Shown here: positions 52,301-64,000 of the stretch, piece after piece | Layout: every line of letters begins with the position of its first letter | Position numbering within the stretch: position 1 is the stretch's first letter | DNA from: Hyphochytrium catenoides | Taxonomy: Eukaryota; Sar; Hyphochytriomycetes; Hyphochytriales; Hyphochytriaceae | DNA: 64,000 bases | Direction of reading: 5' to 3' | Assembly: GCA_900088475.1 (NCBI GenBank) | Contig: FLMG01002125.1 | Coordinates: 6,869 to 70,868, forward strand | Position numbers and translations under genes: made by a program | Notes under the pieces: generated by a model | What the model was told of the DNA's origin: nothing | Seen by the model: only the letters and a program-made list of their open reading frames with translations | Database searches by the model: none

Positions 52301-55300
52301 GCGGAAAGCCTGTAGAGTAGCAGTAACAGCTGCAGTAACTACTAAACTTTTGTCACTCGGCACGTCGGGGTTGCAAGTATTGTATTCCTCCCCATCTCTC
52401 GCGAAGCATTGACTTGAAGTCACTCAGAATGTTCTACAGTAGAACTACTCATAGTCATTATTATTTACTCGTACCAGCGTCGTTTACTGTTTTATTTGGT
52501 ACATACAGTGTAGTACTTCAAGTTTCTGTACTGTAGTGTAGCCATTCTCATCTGATTACTGTGGTTCTATAATTCCCACTGTACTGTACTCATTTCATAA
52601 CCAGAGAACTGCGCAGTCACTCTGATTTCTACTGTTTTGTAAAACATCTGTACTGTACACTGGGCAGTAAAGTTTACAGTACTGTACGCCACTGTACACC
52701 AACTGGTGAACGTACTGTGTATTATTCATGATCAGGGAAGCCCATACTGATTTGGTACACTTCAACTTGTACACAAGTGTACCGAATGGTGGGAGGTCCT
52801 GAGCAAGGTGCGACCATCACCCTCCTCCTTCTTCTTCTTCTCGGAGAAGTCGGACTTTGTTTCTACAGAACTAATGGTTCCTTCGATAGAAGGTTCAAAT
52901 AAAGGTTAGGATGATGATGGAATGGTGGTGTGGTGATTGAGCCTCCTCCTCCTCGACTCCTGCCACCACCACAACGTAACAACATATACTCGTTCGCCTC
53001 CCTCCTCCTCCTCCCACTACTATGTAGTAGCTCTTCTTCTCTCTTCCTCGGCCTTGCTCTTCTTCTTATGAAGAAGAAGAAACCTGCAAGCAAAGCTTGA
53101 ATAACGTGGTACTACTTTTGAATAGAATCCTACCACCACCACAACACCACCACTATCCTCCGTCGTCACTGATGATGAGCAACACCACCACCAACACTCC
53201 TCGTCCTGGGAAAGAAGAAGAGAAGGAAGAAGAAGAGGATGACCGACTGTCGTCCACCGCTGGAGGAGGCGCCGCTGCTGCTAATAAAGACGACCATCAA
53301 CATCCTCTCATCATAACAGTGGGAGGCGAGATTACTACTATATAATAATCGAAGAAGTAGAAAGAGCCGCCAGCACCACCAACAAGACAAACTCGCTGCA
53401 GCAGCATAATAATAACTGCAAGAGACACTTCCTCCATTATTGATCAACCACTCTTCGGCAAGAGTGGAAAAAACAGGAAGCAGGTGACAGGAGGAGGCAG
53501 CCGGGATTTTAAGATTAGGAGAAAGAAGGAGACGATGGTACCGGGAAGTAATAAGTCGTAAATGTTTGTTGCTGCAGCGAGCGCCGAACATCATGACGGT
53601 ATCGTCGGTAGAGCCGCGGCAAGCATTTCAGATTTGCATCACCCACGACAGGGGGAAGCAGGCATAGTAGTAGGGGCCTGCACCAGAGGATGCTGGAGTC
53701 GTAATTAAGCAAGGGGGAGATGATGCTGAGCTTGTTGTTAACAAGCGTCGAGAACTAACGGCGTTCAAAAAAGGGACATGGATAATAATGATGATGTTGT
53801 TAGGAATAGAAGAATGGCTGACTATTTAATAATATGATAAACCCTAGGCAAGATCCGCCATTCACTAAAAGAAGGACCACCTTACTTCTTGCAGTTGATG
53901 AAGAGGGATCGGCTGTACGATAGCAAAACCAAAAGGGAACCCCCACAACATAAACAGGTCATCAAGACAAATTGCAGAGCACCAGCAGAGACTCAAGACA
54001 AAAAAAACATCAAAACCGAGGGAGAGAATGGTGAAAAAGGGCAAACGGTTCCAAAATAAGGGGAGTAACAACGAAAACAGAAGGAATGGCAGCGGCTAGG
54101 AAGGATGCTAAAGGAAGCTTCCCGGGACCAATAAACAACAGATATGATGGGGAAGATGTTGCAGCAGAGGAGGACGAGAAGTGGGGGAAGAAACCCAGTA
54201 CTGCCGCCTCCACCTCAAGCACGAATGAGCAAGAAGCAGCCATCGAGAATCATGGTCGCCCTGGTGTTGTTGTTGGATGTTATTGTCATCATCAAATTAG
54301 TAGGTAATAGCAAGAAAGGGGAAGAAGAGCAGCCTCGGCGGATGTAGAACAAGAAGACGAGAATCGACGATGACGACTGCTTTGATGAGGTTTCCGGCCC
54401 ACCAAAAAGGGAACAGAGGAGCAGCAGCAGCATCTTGTTCTTGCTGCTACTACTGTGAGGAGCGGGGATGATGATGATAGGAAAGTAAAGGAAGAGCTGG
54501 TGGTGGTGGTGGTGGTGGACGAGGAAGAGGTCGACGACGGACGGAACGATGATCATGAAGAGGGGGACGAAGAGGATGAGTAGGACGACGAAGAAGAGGA
54601 GGAGGACGAGGAGGAGCCTCTTATTAACAATTGAGCACCACCACTGAAAAACAGGACCGCCGCTGACGACGATTGGTGAAGCAAATGATGATGAAACTCA
54701 TCATGAAGGAATTTGCAATCCTAATCTAATGATGCTGCGTCCCGATTATTGAGGATGGATTATTAGCTGAGTGGACAAATCGGCGGCGGTGAGTGGCAGC
54801 AGCATGACAGCTCAACCCCTGCGTGTTTTTGTGCAGCTGTTTGTTGTGAGCTGCTGTGGTAGTAGTAATGGAGTGTGCATAGGAGGACAAATATACATTG
54901 TGAGACGACAACGAACAACGACCATCATCAGCCACCATAAAGTCATCAATCGACGACCAGTCGGCGCTAGACAACCAAAACGAACGGCACTACTACTACT
55001 GCGCCAGCACCCAGCAACGTTGGACAAGTAGTAGTATCAGGCTATTTTCATCATCCCACCAATAGTTAGAAACCTTCTTCTCTTTAGCTGCTTGCAATAA
55101 TAATAAGATATTCGTTGGAGTTTTGCCAGTACGTCGGGGGACTGCAGTTGACCATCCAAGTCTCTACTACTGTGCGTCTATAATGTCACTACTGTCCCTG
55201 TTATTTTCAAGTACAGCACAGTTGTCATGGATGATGTGGTGTAAGTAGTAGTAGCGTATGCGTGACTTCTCACAACACAACTTTCCAGAACAACAGAAAC

Positions 55301-55353
55301 ACAAGCTAACGACAAACAGTTGAAGAGGAAGAAGAAATTAGACCACATTGGAC
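49331..55353. other. Long gene-poor region rich in simple repeats
   Basis: About 6 kb without a recognisable gene. It is full of interrupted trinucleotide runs, for example GAAGAAGAA near 51773-51790 and GGT near 54500-54516, plus many CAC/CAT/TTA runs. These cause frames rich in Ser, Leu, Thr or His on both strands. A frame at 51956-52315 is longer than average but shows no family. Confidence 0.5.
52400..52770. repeat. TACTGT/ACAGTA-rich stretch
   Basis: Dense occurrences of TACTGT, ACTGTA, CAGTAC and GTAC in both orientations, many forming short self-complementary words such as ACTGTACAC and TACAGTACTGTA. No open frame fits. It could form small hairpins or be decayed satellite DNA. Confidence 0.6.
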
Positions 55354-57636
55354 ATGCGGAGTGAGGCTGATGAAGACGTTCCTCAGAAGAAATCCAAGCT
55401 CAAGAATGGGTTTGGGGCGAAGATTCTGGCAAAGTTTGGATGGGAAGATGGCAAGGGGTTGGGCAAGAAGAACGACGGGATCGCGGATCCATATCTACCG
55501 ACTCATCGGGTGCATCGTGCTGGGCTCGGGCTTGCTTTCGCTGAATATGAAGTTCAGTCATGGGTAGCCAGAGATTCTATGGTTCAGGTGGATATTATGC
55601 AGAAGTTACCCAGGACCGAACAGGGCACAGGTTTACAGTTGGAAGAGTATGAGAAGCTCGTTGTGATTGGTGCTGCCCCTGGTGAGACGGTATCGTCTAC
55701 CGTGTGCTCTACCTCAATTGTGAAGGCCGTAAATCGAGCCAAATCTGCCCTTGATGATCTTTGGAATGGTGATAAGCGGCGATTTAGGCAGGCCCGTGCC
55801 AGATCCAATCCGTACGAGAGGATTTCTTCTGCACACTTTCAGAACAGAGCCGCCCTCAAGCTTTCAGAACTGGACGCATCTTTCACTCCGGCGCTGACAG
55901 ATACACCTCTTCTAGAAGAAGAGAATGGAGTTCTCTACTTTGCTGACATTTGTGCAGGCCCCGGAGGGTTCACGGAGTATGTATATTGGCGCAAGAAGTG
56001 GGCATGCAAAGGTTGGGGTTTCACTCTCAAGGGAGACTGTGACTTCCAGCTGAGGAGGTTTTATCCCAAGGTATCAGCTCAGACCTTTGAACCACTCTAC
56101 GGCTATTACGACGATGGTGACATATTCAAAAGTGCCAACATCAAGCACTTCGAACAACAGGTACTTGCGGCAACTAACGATAGAGGCGTAGCATTAGTCA
56201 CTGCCGACGGAGGCTTTAATACCGATGGAGACTGGAATCGGCAGGAGTTTCTTACCAGGCGCCTGCTTCTTTGTCAGTATCTCACAGCGCTCTGTGTTCT
56301 CCGTGAGGGTGGTGCCTTCGTCTGCAAGATGTTTGACACCTTTACAGACTTCACTGTAGAGCTCATGTACATCATGACCCATCTGTTCGAGAACACATAC
56401 TTGACAAAGCCAGTACAATCCCGACCCGCTAACTCTGAAAGATTCTTCGTGTGTCGAGGGTTTAGAGGTTCAGCGGAGCCTACAATCTCCTACTTCTTCT
56501 GGCTCAACGATCAGTTGGAAAAGCTGGGCTTCATCGACGCAAGCTCCAAGCCAACACAGGATATCTCGCATATCTACACAGAACCAACCATAGACTTTCT
56601 TCAGGCAGTACGCCAGTTCGTCGAACGAGTATCATCCCGTCAAATTACGGCTTTGGAAGATGTTGTCCGCTATTACAAGGACCCTTCTCTCTCCCCTCCG
56701 GCAGACCAAGAAGCAGTACGGAAGCATGCGATGGACTTGTGGCAGATACCAGACCTAAGCAGGGCTGATATCGGGCGGGACTGTGGTATCATTTGTTCTA
56801 TGCGACACCAATCCATTCACGATCAGCTCTGGACTATCATGCCATCATGGCTCCGGGAGTTTGAGAAGGGGCTTTCAGCGTTTCCCACATTGGGAGCAGA
56901 TGTCAACATACCTGTTCCTGACGACTGCGCGGTGATCCCGCTCGATGAGGGTACTGCCATCGGGTTACTAGTAGGGTTACTAGACACAGTTGCCTTCGTC
57001 AACCGGAACATACTCAACAAGTTCGCAGTGAGAAGCGATCTGAGGTTACCTAATGGCACTATCCTTCTGGCTGAGCATAGAAGAGATGATGAGTATTCCA
57101 TTATCGACGCTCATCTGATCTCATAGGACCCTCTAGTGGAGCTCGATTATACTGCAAGGCGCGACGCAATTGCAACACTCGTGTCAGGAAGCAATGCATG
57201 TCAAACTAGATGCAGAGTGTCTATCGCACGCATCATACAAGCAGCTACAGAGTCATTTTCAGTGTTACGGATACCGATCAAGCCAAGTACGATGCAAGAT
57301 GCTGTGGATAGCTATCGTGTCGTGTCACGATATCTGTCAGGCCCCTTACTATTCACTTTGGGCTACTCCGTAAGCGGCCATACTTTGACACTGGAAACAA
57401 CGGATAGAAATGGCCGGGTCTGTAGAATTGCTCCCAAATACGCAAGAGAGATAACTCAGTCTTTGTTAACGGGTGTCAACATAGACCAGGCAAGAGACAG
57501 GAAGCTGATGGTTCAATGCATCTTTGACTTTAAGCGCCGTTGCCTGACCAATGGGACCATTATAGCTCGAAACAGCTTGATGAAACCCACACAGCTAGAA
57601 GAGTTTGAAGATCTACGGAGTAATCAATCTCTATAA
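55354..57636 (+). pseudogene. CMTR1: Cap-specific mRNA 2'-O-methyltransferase 1-like, interrupted by in-frame TAG
   Basis: An intronless gene for the enzyme that methylates the 2'-OH of the first transcribed nucleotide of mRNA (cap 1). From ATG 55354: G-patch at 19-43 (GFGAKILAKFGWEDGKGLGK), then the FtsJ-like Rossmann methyltransferase with DICAGPGGF (198-206) for AdoMet, and the catalytic K-D-K set Lys169 (NRAALK), Asp285 (TADGGF) and Lys325 (CKMFD), plus SRPANSER at 356-363. A C-terminal guanylyltransferase-like region follows. A TAG at 57124-57126 ends the first frame after 590 codons, but the same frame continues for 169 more codons to TAA at 57634, and the join lies within the region where animal CMTR1 continues (NGTILLAEH corresponds to the human GTLLYGE segment). 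The catalytic domain is complete before the stop, so a truncated active enzyme, readthrough, a sequence error or a young pseudogene are all possible. The open frame before the ATG has TTG only. Confidence 0.85.
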
Positions 57637-59099
57637 TGAACTATGGCGGATGCCTTCAAATTTGATGACGCAAAGCACAGTTACATTGCGCTTTCTGCAT
57701 AAGGTATTACAGCTAAGTATTGAGAGAAGGTCAGCAGACTTCCCCGATTACGGTCGGAGCTGCTGTAGCGCTTGCCAATGACTTCACTTCCAACTTTTGG
57801 GCGGCTGTAACGCTACTCTTCCACGTTTGCGACTTCCCTGCGCAGCTTCTTTTCTTAGTACGTGTGGGGCCATGTGGTGTGGTCGTCAGTTAGATGCTTC
57901 AGCTTTGCTTCACCTATTCCGTAATATGCCGAGTCTAGTATGCAACGTGAAGAGCCAAGTCTGTGTGACACTTTTTGCATGAAAGACCCCTGCAGTCGGA
58001 AGCAAGACGACATTGTATAGGATCACGAAGGAAGTATCCTGCGCAGCCACACTTCAGTCACCACAACTGAACGAAGAAATGGAGGCAATAATCTCGACCC
58101 ACCATACCTTCTTCTTCTGGCATCGCATCATCATCCTAGACGGGTTGAACAACAATGAACTGTCTGATGTATAGTTGGAATGGGAAGAAGAGGGATATTC
58201 TTCAACGGAAGCACAAGTAGTGGATGATAGCGGTGATAATGCTACCGTTTCCTCCGAAGAATAACTTCTGCAGACCCTGATGCAAGCTTACATCGAAGAA
58301 GAAAGAGGAGATCCTCGAGAGTGATTATATGAAGTAGACGTGCCGCATTCGCGAGGCAGATTCGCGATCGCACGGGTTAAGAGTCGGAGATTGAGAATGC
58401 GTATACTGAGGTTGATGGTCTCAGTACACTGAGCCTTCTTAGACGATAGCCTACCCCAGACGAATCATCAAACACTTAGACTGGAGTCTCTCCGGTCGCT
58501 CCTTATCAAAATAAACCAAGATCAACAATGTCTATCTTAACACCGAGCCATTAGTACATCTTCTGTCCCCACCAGAAAGATACCAGCATTCTTACGCACG
58601 CTTGAGTAGGTTCCTTATTCGCAATCCTCCAGAAGTTGTCACTGCGTGCTGCCGGATCAGGGCTCTACAAGAGAAGACATCTTTGTGGCCAGAAAGGTCG
58701 GAAACGTCAAAAAAAGATGATCAGCACTGCAACGATGAACTTAAGGATATATCAGGAGGGTACTAGGGGTTCCGATGTAATAGTGGGTAGCTCCGTCCGG
58801 ATAGCGAAGTACGCCGTCCAGGGGAGAAAAGCACTTGCTTTTAGCAAGTGGTACGGAGGCCGCCTAAGTCAATAGATAATAAGTATTTATGTTGGCACCA
58901 CTACCGCTATGGAGTGGTGGCCCCACCATCTCCATAACTTAGAAATAATCCTCTAGCCCCGAGCAAGAAGGTGTTATATATATCGATCGTCAGTTGTCGA
59001 TAGATCCTGCTTTCTACCTAGAAAAGTCAGCTACATCTTCGGGGGGGTGAGGAGGGGGTAGCTAACAGTATCCACTTATCCCTTGTGAGTGTGGCTAGG
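57637..59099. other. Intergenic, no supported gene
   Basis: About 1.5 kb after the cap methyltransferase. Short frames only; one at 58636-58875 has no recognisable family. Confidence 0.5.
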
Positions 59100-60330
59100 C
59101 CAGTAGTAGTTGTATACCTACCACCCCTGCTATAGCGTCACCTATGTCCGTCATACCTCCAGGCAAGGCGATATCTATCAGGTAGTGCTTACCTCTTTGA
59201 TACTACTTACTGGTGCGTCCTTGATTCTTCTACAGTACCAGGTACATCTTATGCTCTTTCTATGTCGATTAACTGTATATCACCTTGCCTGGGACATTAA
59301 TGCTCTACACTCTTCTTTCGTTTCAACCATAATTAGGATGGAGTCGACCAGTGGGCCTCTGCATCCTATGCTCTTTTATCCCCATCTCCCCAGGCAAGGT
59401 GCTGCATCATCACCCGCAACCGATCCTCACAGACCCTCATTTTCCAGAAATAGGATGACATCGACCAGTAGTCGACCTCCTCTGCATGGCACCCAAAACA
59501 TAGCTAGGTACATCCTATGTACGCTGTGCTTATTATAGTTCTCTCCCCAGACAAGGTGGTGTATCAATCATCACTGTGATGTTGTGAAGGTCCGCATCCC
59601 GAGCAGTTCATTCACCTAGGGTGAATTACTACTATTGACCAGTGGTCCTTCTGCAACTCATGCTCTTCTCAGAACTACTGAGGCAAGGCAAACAGTACTT
59701 CTTTTGCCCCCTCGTCGTTTTCTGCATCGCCCTCCTCTGCAACCTATGCTATCTTTGTCTTCCCAGCAGGCAAGGTGGAAGGAGGTCGTGATGCTGGAAC
59801 TATCGGTTAATCGTTTCACTCCTGCTTTGGTCATCCAGAGGCTGATTCGACCAGAGTCTTCCTCATTTTGCTGTTGTGCTCATATCACATTCTATTCGCA
59901 GGCAAGACGACAAGGTGAAATCGACCAGTAGTCCTCTGGCATCCTATGCGGTCAGTGGTTCTCTGCATCCTATGCTCTTCTTATGCCCCCAGGCAAAGTA
60001 ATATCAAGTAATTGATTCTCTACACTCTTGCAGCTACTCTTGCTTCTGGATTAGGATGACATCAGCCACCCTCCGCACTCTATGCTCTTCCGTTCCCGGG
60101 CAAGGTTAAATCAATCAGCTGATCCTCTACCCTACGACTGGGTCTTTATAAAAATAGTTTGAGCAGGGGTGCTCTGCAACTTATGCTTCTCTTATTTCGA
60201 GGCAATTGAAATTTGACCAGGTGTTTGTCCAAACCCTTGCTTCTTCCGTCCTACTAATAGAAGAGGCTAGCCGTCCTTCTGCATTCTATGCTCTTCTTAT
60301 TCCAGGCAGGGTGATGCCGACCATCCGTTC
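59100..60330. repeat. Degenerate repeat array with core CCAGGCAAGGT
   Basis: At least eight dispersed units share a consensus of CTCTGCATCCTATGCTCTT, then CTTATNCCCAGGCAAGGTG, then ATCGACCAGTNGTC before the next unit. Clear copies: 59357-59400, 59541-59563, 59734-59778, 59891-60005 (two joined), 60080-60130, 60168-60205, 60277-60325; one short core also at 59157-59170. Spacing is irregular (roughly 75-190 bp), so it is an old, decayed minisatellite or remnant. No coding frame runs through it. Confidence 0.75.
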
Positions 60331-60389
60331 TTGCTCCTCTTTCTAAAGAGTAAAATGGCGTCAACCAGCAGTGGTCCCCTGCTAATTAT

Positions 60390-61290
60390 GGCATTCAGCT
60401 TTTCACACAGTAGTTCTATCTGTGTACTGGAAACCACTGACTTTCAGGACCATACCCACATAGAACTACCCATCAACGGTATGGTACTAGGCAGTGTACT
60501 CGTAGAACCTACAAGCTCGCAGGTGACCGGCATCTGCTGATGTTGGTATTCCGGAGACTGTAACATACCAACAGCTACACGGTATACCGCCCAACGGCGT
60601 CCAGGTAGATCTATCTTTGATCTTTGGACGCTGATCGATACCAACTAAAAAGTTAGTTCCAGTAGTGTCAGTATCGCCCCAACTGGTACTGCCATCTACT
60701 AGTTCTACAGCTAATAATACCGACTTTAGTCCTACTGTAGTGGTATCTTGTGCCTGTACGCTTGTATTGATCAGAATAAACTGTAAACGACTAGTTCTAC
60801 TAGTGTATCAATGTAGCTATCAGCGTACCAATATCACGGTCTCATGGTATTCCTCAGCGGATGTAGAACCTATGCTCCTAGTAGAATCAACAACGGATCG
60901 ATAGAACACCCATACTGTGTATCAACCCTGAGCCCTGAGTGGTGTCGAAGTAGTATGGAACTATCCCTCATCGCCCCATCATAGATGCATACTTCAAACG
61001 ATAGCCTGATTGCTGCTGTTTGAAGAGCTGAACGCTGTTTGAAGGCTGCTCGCCCACGAGTACCAGTAAACACACATTACCGCATCAGCTTCAGGTAGTA
61101 CTCGTAGGTGCCGCACAGTAGCTTTTTTACCCCTTCGATACCGACCTTCCCAAGCGTGGTAGGTAGTTCTATAAGCCCTACATACCCTCTGTAGTAGTAG
61201 AGTTCTACTACCTGTACCGCCTTGTTGAGTTTGATGGGATCGACGGTAGGAACTACGAGTTCAATCGTCATCGGTACAGTAGTAGAAATA
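60390..61290. repeat. GTTCTAC/GTAGAAC-rich low-complexity stretch
   Basis: The words AGTTCTA, GTAGAAC, GGTACTA and TACTAC recur many times in both orientations, resembling the stretch near 52.5 kb. Short frames rich in Ser, Thr and Val cross it but show no domain. Confidence 0.5.
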
Positions 61291-63811
61291 CCACTATGTA
61301 ATGGACAGGGAAAGAACCACTTAGAAATTTGAAGAAGAATAGTAGTAGTATGGACGAAGATGACAGATGATAGCGCACACCTCTGCCCACGACGAGGAGT
61401 TATTCCTCTTTTCTCTTTGCCTTTACCGGTACCAGTTCTTCCAATAAAGCGAAGAGGCGAGTTAGAAAGAGAGATGAAGCATGGATCACGCTGAGAGGAC
61501 CTCTTTCTCTTACAGGTACAGGTAGTTCTATTATTCTTCTACTACTGTTCAGTTGTTGGCAACTGGCAACCAACAACGATACTTACTCCTTCTGGTTTTC
61601 GCTTCCTTGTCGGCATTTCGGGCCACAGACAGGACCGAATTCCTTCACATTCGCTTTTCAGGCTTCCACGGAAACACCTGGGTCACAGAGTGATTCACCC
61701 CGTTGGTGCTAAAACTAATTATGGCTGAGCGTAGGAAGTCTTGGGAACTACGCATGAACGCAGCATGACTAACAAAAAAAGAAGATTGGATATCAATTTA
61801 AGAGTGGATAAGCATAAGTAGAGTAAGAATAGCGATACCGGGAGCCGGCAGGCAACGATTCATCCCGGCGACCACTACTGAGGCTAAACATGGATCTATC
61901 ATTACCTTTTACTGCTATCAATTCTCGAAAAGGTTAGACGGAGAAACGATAAGGAGGAGGGGTGCATATTCAAGAGGACAAACTCTATTTTTCCTATGGC
62001 ACAGACCACAAAGAAATTCTTTCAAGAGACTGCGTTTGGATGTTGGCACTAAACACCAACTCAAACCACGTCAGCAGGGGCATTCCCCATGCCCACATAA
62101 TGATGGCTTTCCTACTAGAGACGTGGAGTTGAATTAAGATTATAATGGTAGAGGAAGTTAAGAAAAGGCAAGAGATACCTTTGTATCTGTCGTGGGTGAG
62201 TCGCTTACTCCGTGTCGAACCTCGCGTGGACGTCATCCAGTAGCTCCCCCAAAGGCCTCTGAAGCTAAAGTATTCTATAGAAAATTAACCTTCTTATTGA
62301 GCCGGACACAGCCCTTCATACTACCGAAGGCTCCTGGTTGTGTTTGAGCTGTTCGGCAGATTTCTCTGTATAAAGAGCGGCTGGTTGCAGAGAATCGTGG
62401 GCTGTCACCTTAACCGTCGTACACAGACACCTCCGGTGGTCGATGTCGATGGGTATTTCGTCACTTGCCGGCCACCGTAGGAGAGCTCTCATAAGCGGTT
62501 CTGTCCGCCGTGCCACTAATTGTGGTGGTTAGTCTTATCTGGTGGGCCCGCGACCCTACATCATGGCGTGACCACCGTGAACCTCAAATCGACCATGACA
62601 GCGTATACAGGATCCATCTACGTCCAGCAAGAGGGTGTCGCCAGAAACTCCTGAGAATTATGGAAAGACATTTGGATCAGACGACACTCCTCCTGTCCGG
62701 GCCCGGGGCACATGTTCAGCGTAGATGAAGGCGCAGCATGAGCGATTTACATCAAGCAGATGCTTTATCTTTCCTACACCTAGCCCGACCAGGGTTGACT
62801 AGAACACGTATCTAAAGGGTCCTTCCATGTATTCTTCGACAGTGTGCATACATCATGTGACAGCAGAAGATACAGGGCTCCGCCCGTATGCTGAGAGCCG
62901 CTTTTCAATTAGGATCAGCAAAGTTTGCCGGGCCACTTCTGATATAGGCTTTCAGTCTACAACCTGTCTACTTGAGAACGGAAGCCGTGAGAGCTCCATT
63001 TAGGGAGTGAAGCCAATGTGGGCTGGCTTCTGATGAAGGTGTCATCACTATTATGATGTGTGAGCCACCCACGCCGAGGCAGCGGGCCACCATACCTGAG
63101 TTATATGGATAGAGACGTCTGGACCTTTGAGCGCCAGCACTCTTTTAAGACTGCCAGATTGGTGGTCGGACACTGCGAATGAGGCGCGCAGGCTCTGGCC
63201 TCCGGCGGCAGCAGGGCAGCAGCGCAGCAGGTCCCAACCAAGCACCAGGAAGAAGGCGCTAGTAACCTGAGTTCCAGCTTCCTTCAGTAGGATCGTGGCC
63301 TTTCGTGATAATTGATCAAGCTCTTGATGAGCGTGGAGGAGTAGGACTTGTACTTGTAGCGGGACTTGGCGTACTTATCTCAGTAGTGGTATATAACTAC
63401 GTTCCAGTTTTGATACTTACAGTAGGGACTTATTTAGAGCTTCAACTTACTTGCCGTAAACCTCTCCTTAATTTTGAATTTTCAGGGTGAAGAAAGCCAT
63501 GTCGCCCACTCTGTCTCTCATCTCAGAATCTGTTCTCTGTCTCTCAGAATGTCTCTTGATCGCCTCCGTTGCAGGCGGCTCGGCTCGAAGATCACATCGG
63601 CACATCGGCATTCTGAGCCGCAGGCTGCATGTTCCAGGGACAAAAGCACCCGCACGCCAGTCCTCTGACTAGAGACAACCAAAGGGATTGAGAGTCTAGC
63701 AGAAGGACCAAGTTGCATGGTCAAGGCTTTTACCATGCTTCTCAAAGGCGTTGACCAGAGCTGCATACCTTGAACTCTCTGATGTCTGCACAGCCTATAT
63801 ATGGCGGTATA
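61291..63811. other. Intergenic, no supported gene
   Basis: About 2.5 kb with short frames on both strands. One at 63305-63490 has a hydrophobic stretch, but no start context or splice partner supports it as a gene. Confidence 0.45.
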
Positions 63812-64000
63812 ATGGATCCCAGACGGCTAGAGCTGCTGGAGGCCGGGCGCAGGAAGGTAAGAAACCCGGCACTAGACTTCAGACAATACCGTGTTCTTAT
63901 TGAACTTTCCTTCGGAAGTCTGCTGCGCAGCTTTGAACTGTCGCTGATGTTGAGTTAAGTCATCGATTGACTTTCTTACCATTCCTCTTGCAGTTGAACA
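63812..64000 (+). CDS. Possible 5' end of a gene running off the window
   Basis: An ATG at 63812 opens a 15-codon exon (MDPRRLELLEAGRRK) that ends at a consensus donor GTAAGAAA; a pyrimidine-rich acceptor CAG at 63991-63993 is in phase and the next exon starts Leu-Asn. A TATATATGG element lies about 15 bp upstream. The helix-like, charged start is typical of many coiled-coil proteins, so no function is given. Confidence 0.4.

Noticed and set aside
49686-55031. Numerous Ser/Leu/Thr/His-rich frames
   Set aside because: They follow trinucleotide repeats, occur on both strands at the same place, and show no domain or splice structure.
57090-57126. A 34-nt intron that would remove the TAG in the cap methyltransferase
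   Set aside because: A GT at about 57093 and the AG of TAG exist, but removing 34 nt breaks the frame and is shorter than any supported intron here.

Overview
This is nuclear DNA from an intron-rich, flagellated unicellular eukaryote. The evidence is a full set of spliced genes with GT-AG introns (about 53-470 nt), a complete intraflagellar transport protein, a COP9 signalosome subunit, an SPX-MFS phosphate transporter and a Ty1/copia retrotransposon relic. The gene mix (PH-domain CaMK-type kinase, plant-type SPX-MFS, flagellar IFT172) would suit a SAR-group protist such as a chromerid-like alga, a stramenopile or a chlorarachniophyte, but nothing in the window fixes the species. Stops TAA, TAG and TGA are all used at gene ends, so the standard code appears to apply.

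Layout: 1.6-3.1 kb, a four-finger C2H2 protein (+). 5.2-9.3 kb, a PH-domain CaMK-type kinase in 10 exons (+). 11.1-16.8 kb, a CocE/NonD alpha/beta hydrolase in 16 exons (+). 17.7-27.1 kb, IFT172 in 24 exons (-). 28.0-29.8 kb, COP9 subunit 7 in 9 exons (+), head to head with IFT172. 30.1-31.4 kb, a single-pass membrane protein with a Cys-rich ectodomain and a cytosolic zinc ribbon (-). 33.9-37.8 kb, two tandem intronless PAF-acetylhydrolase-like membrane enzymes (+). 39.1-40.6 kb, an intronless protein of uncertain family (+). 40.7-42.5 kb, a short-chain dehydrogenase in 5 exons (-). 43.7-46.9 kb, an SPX-MFS transporter in 7 exons with an assembly gap (+). 47.4-49.3 kb, a decayed copia element (-). 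55.4-57.6 kb, an intronless cap 2'-O-methyltransferase (CMTR1-like) interrupted by an in-frame TAG (+). The first exon of another gene lies at the right edge. The rest (3.1-5.2, 31.5-33.9, 49.3-55.3 and 57.7-63.8 kb) is gene-poor, with microsatellites and degenerate repeats.

Exon structures were worked out by hand from splice signals, reading phase and family conservation. For the kinase, the CocE hydrolase, IFT172, CSN7 and the SDR every exon-exon phase closes, so these models are strong. The genes do not form one pathway; this is ordinary mixed eukaryotic housekeeping and signalling content. The most unusual items are the stop inside the cap methyltransferase, the intronless tandem PAF-AH pair, the unknown membrane protein, and a repeat array near 59-60 kb whose core resembles back-to-back splice sites.
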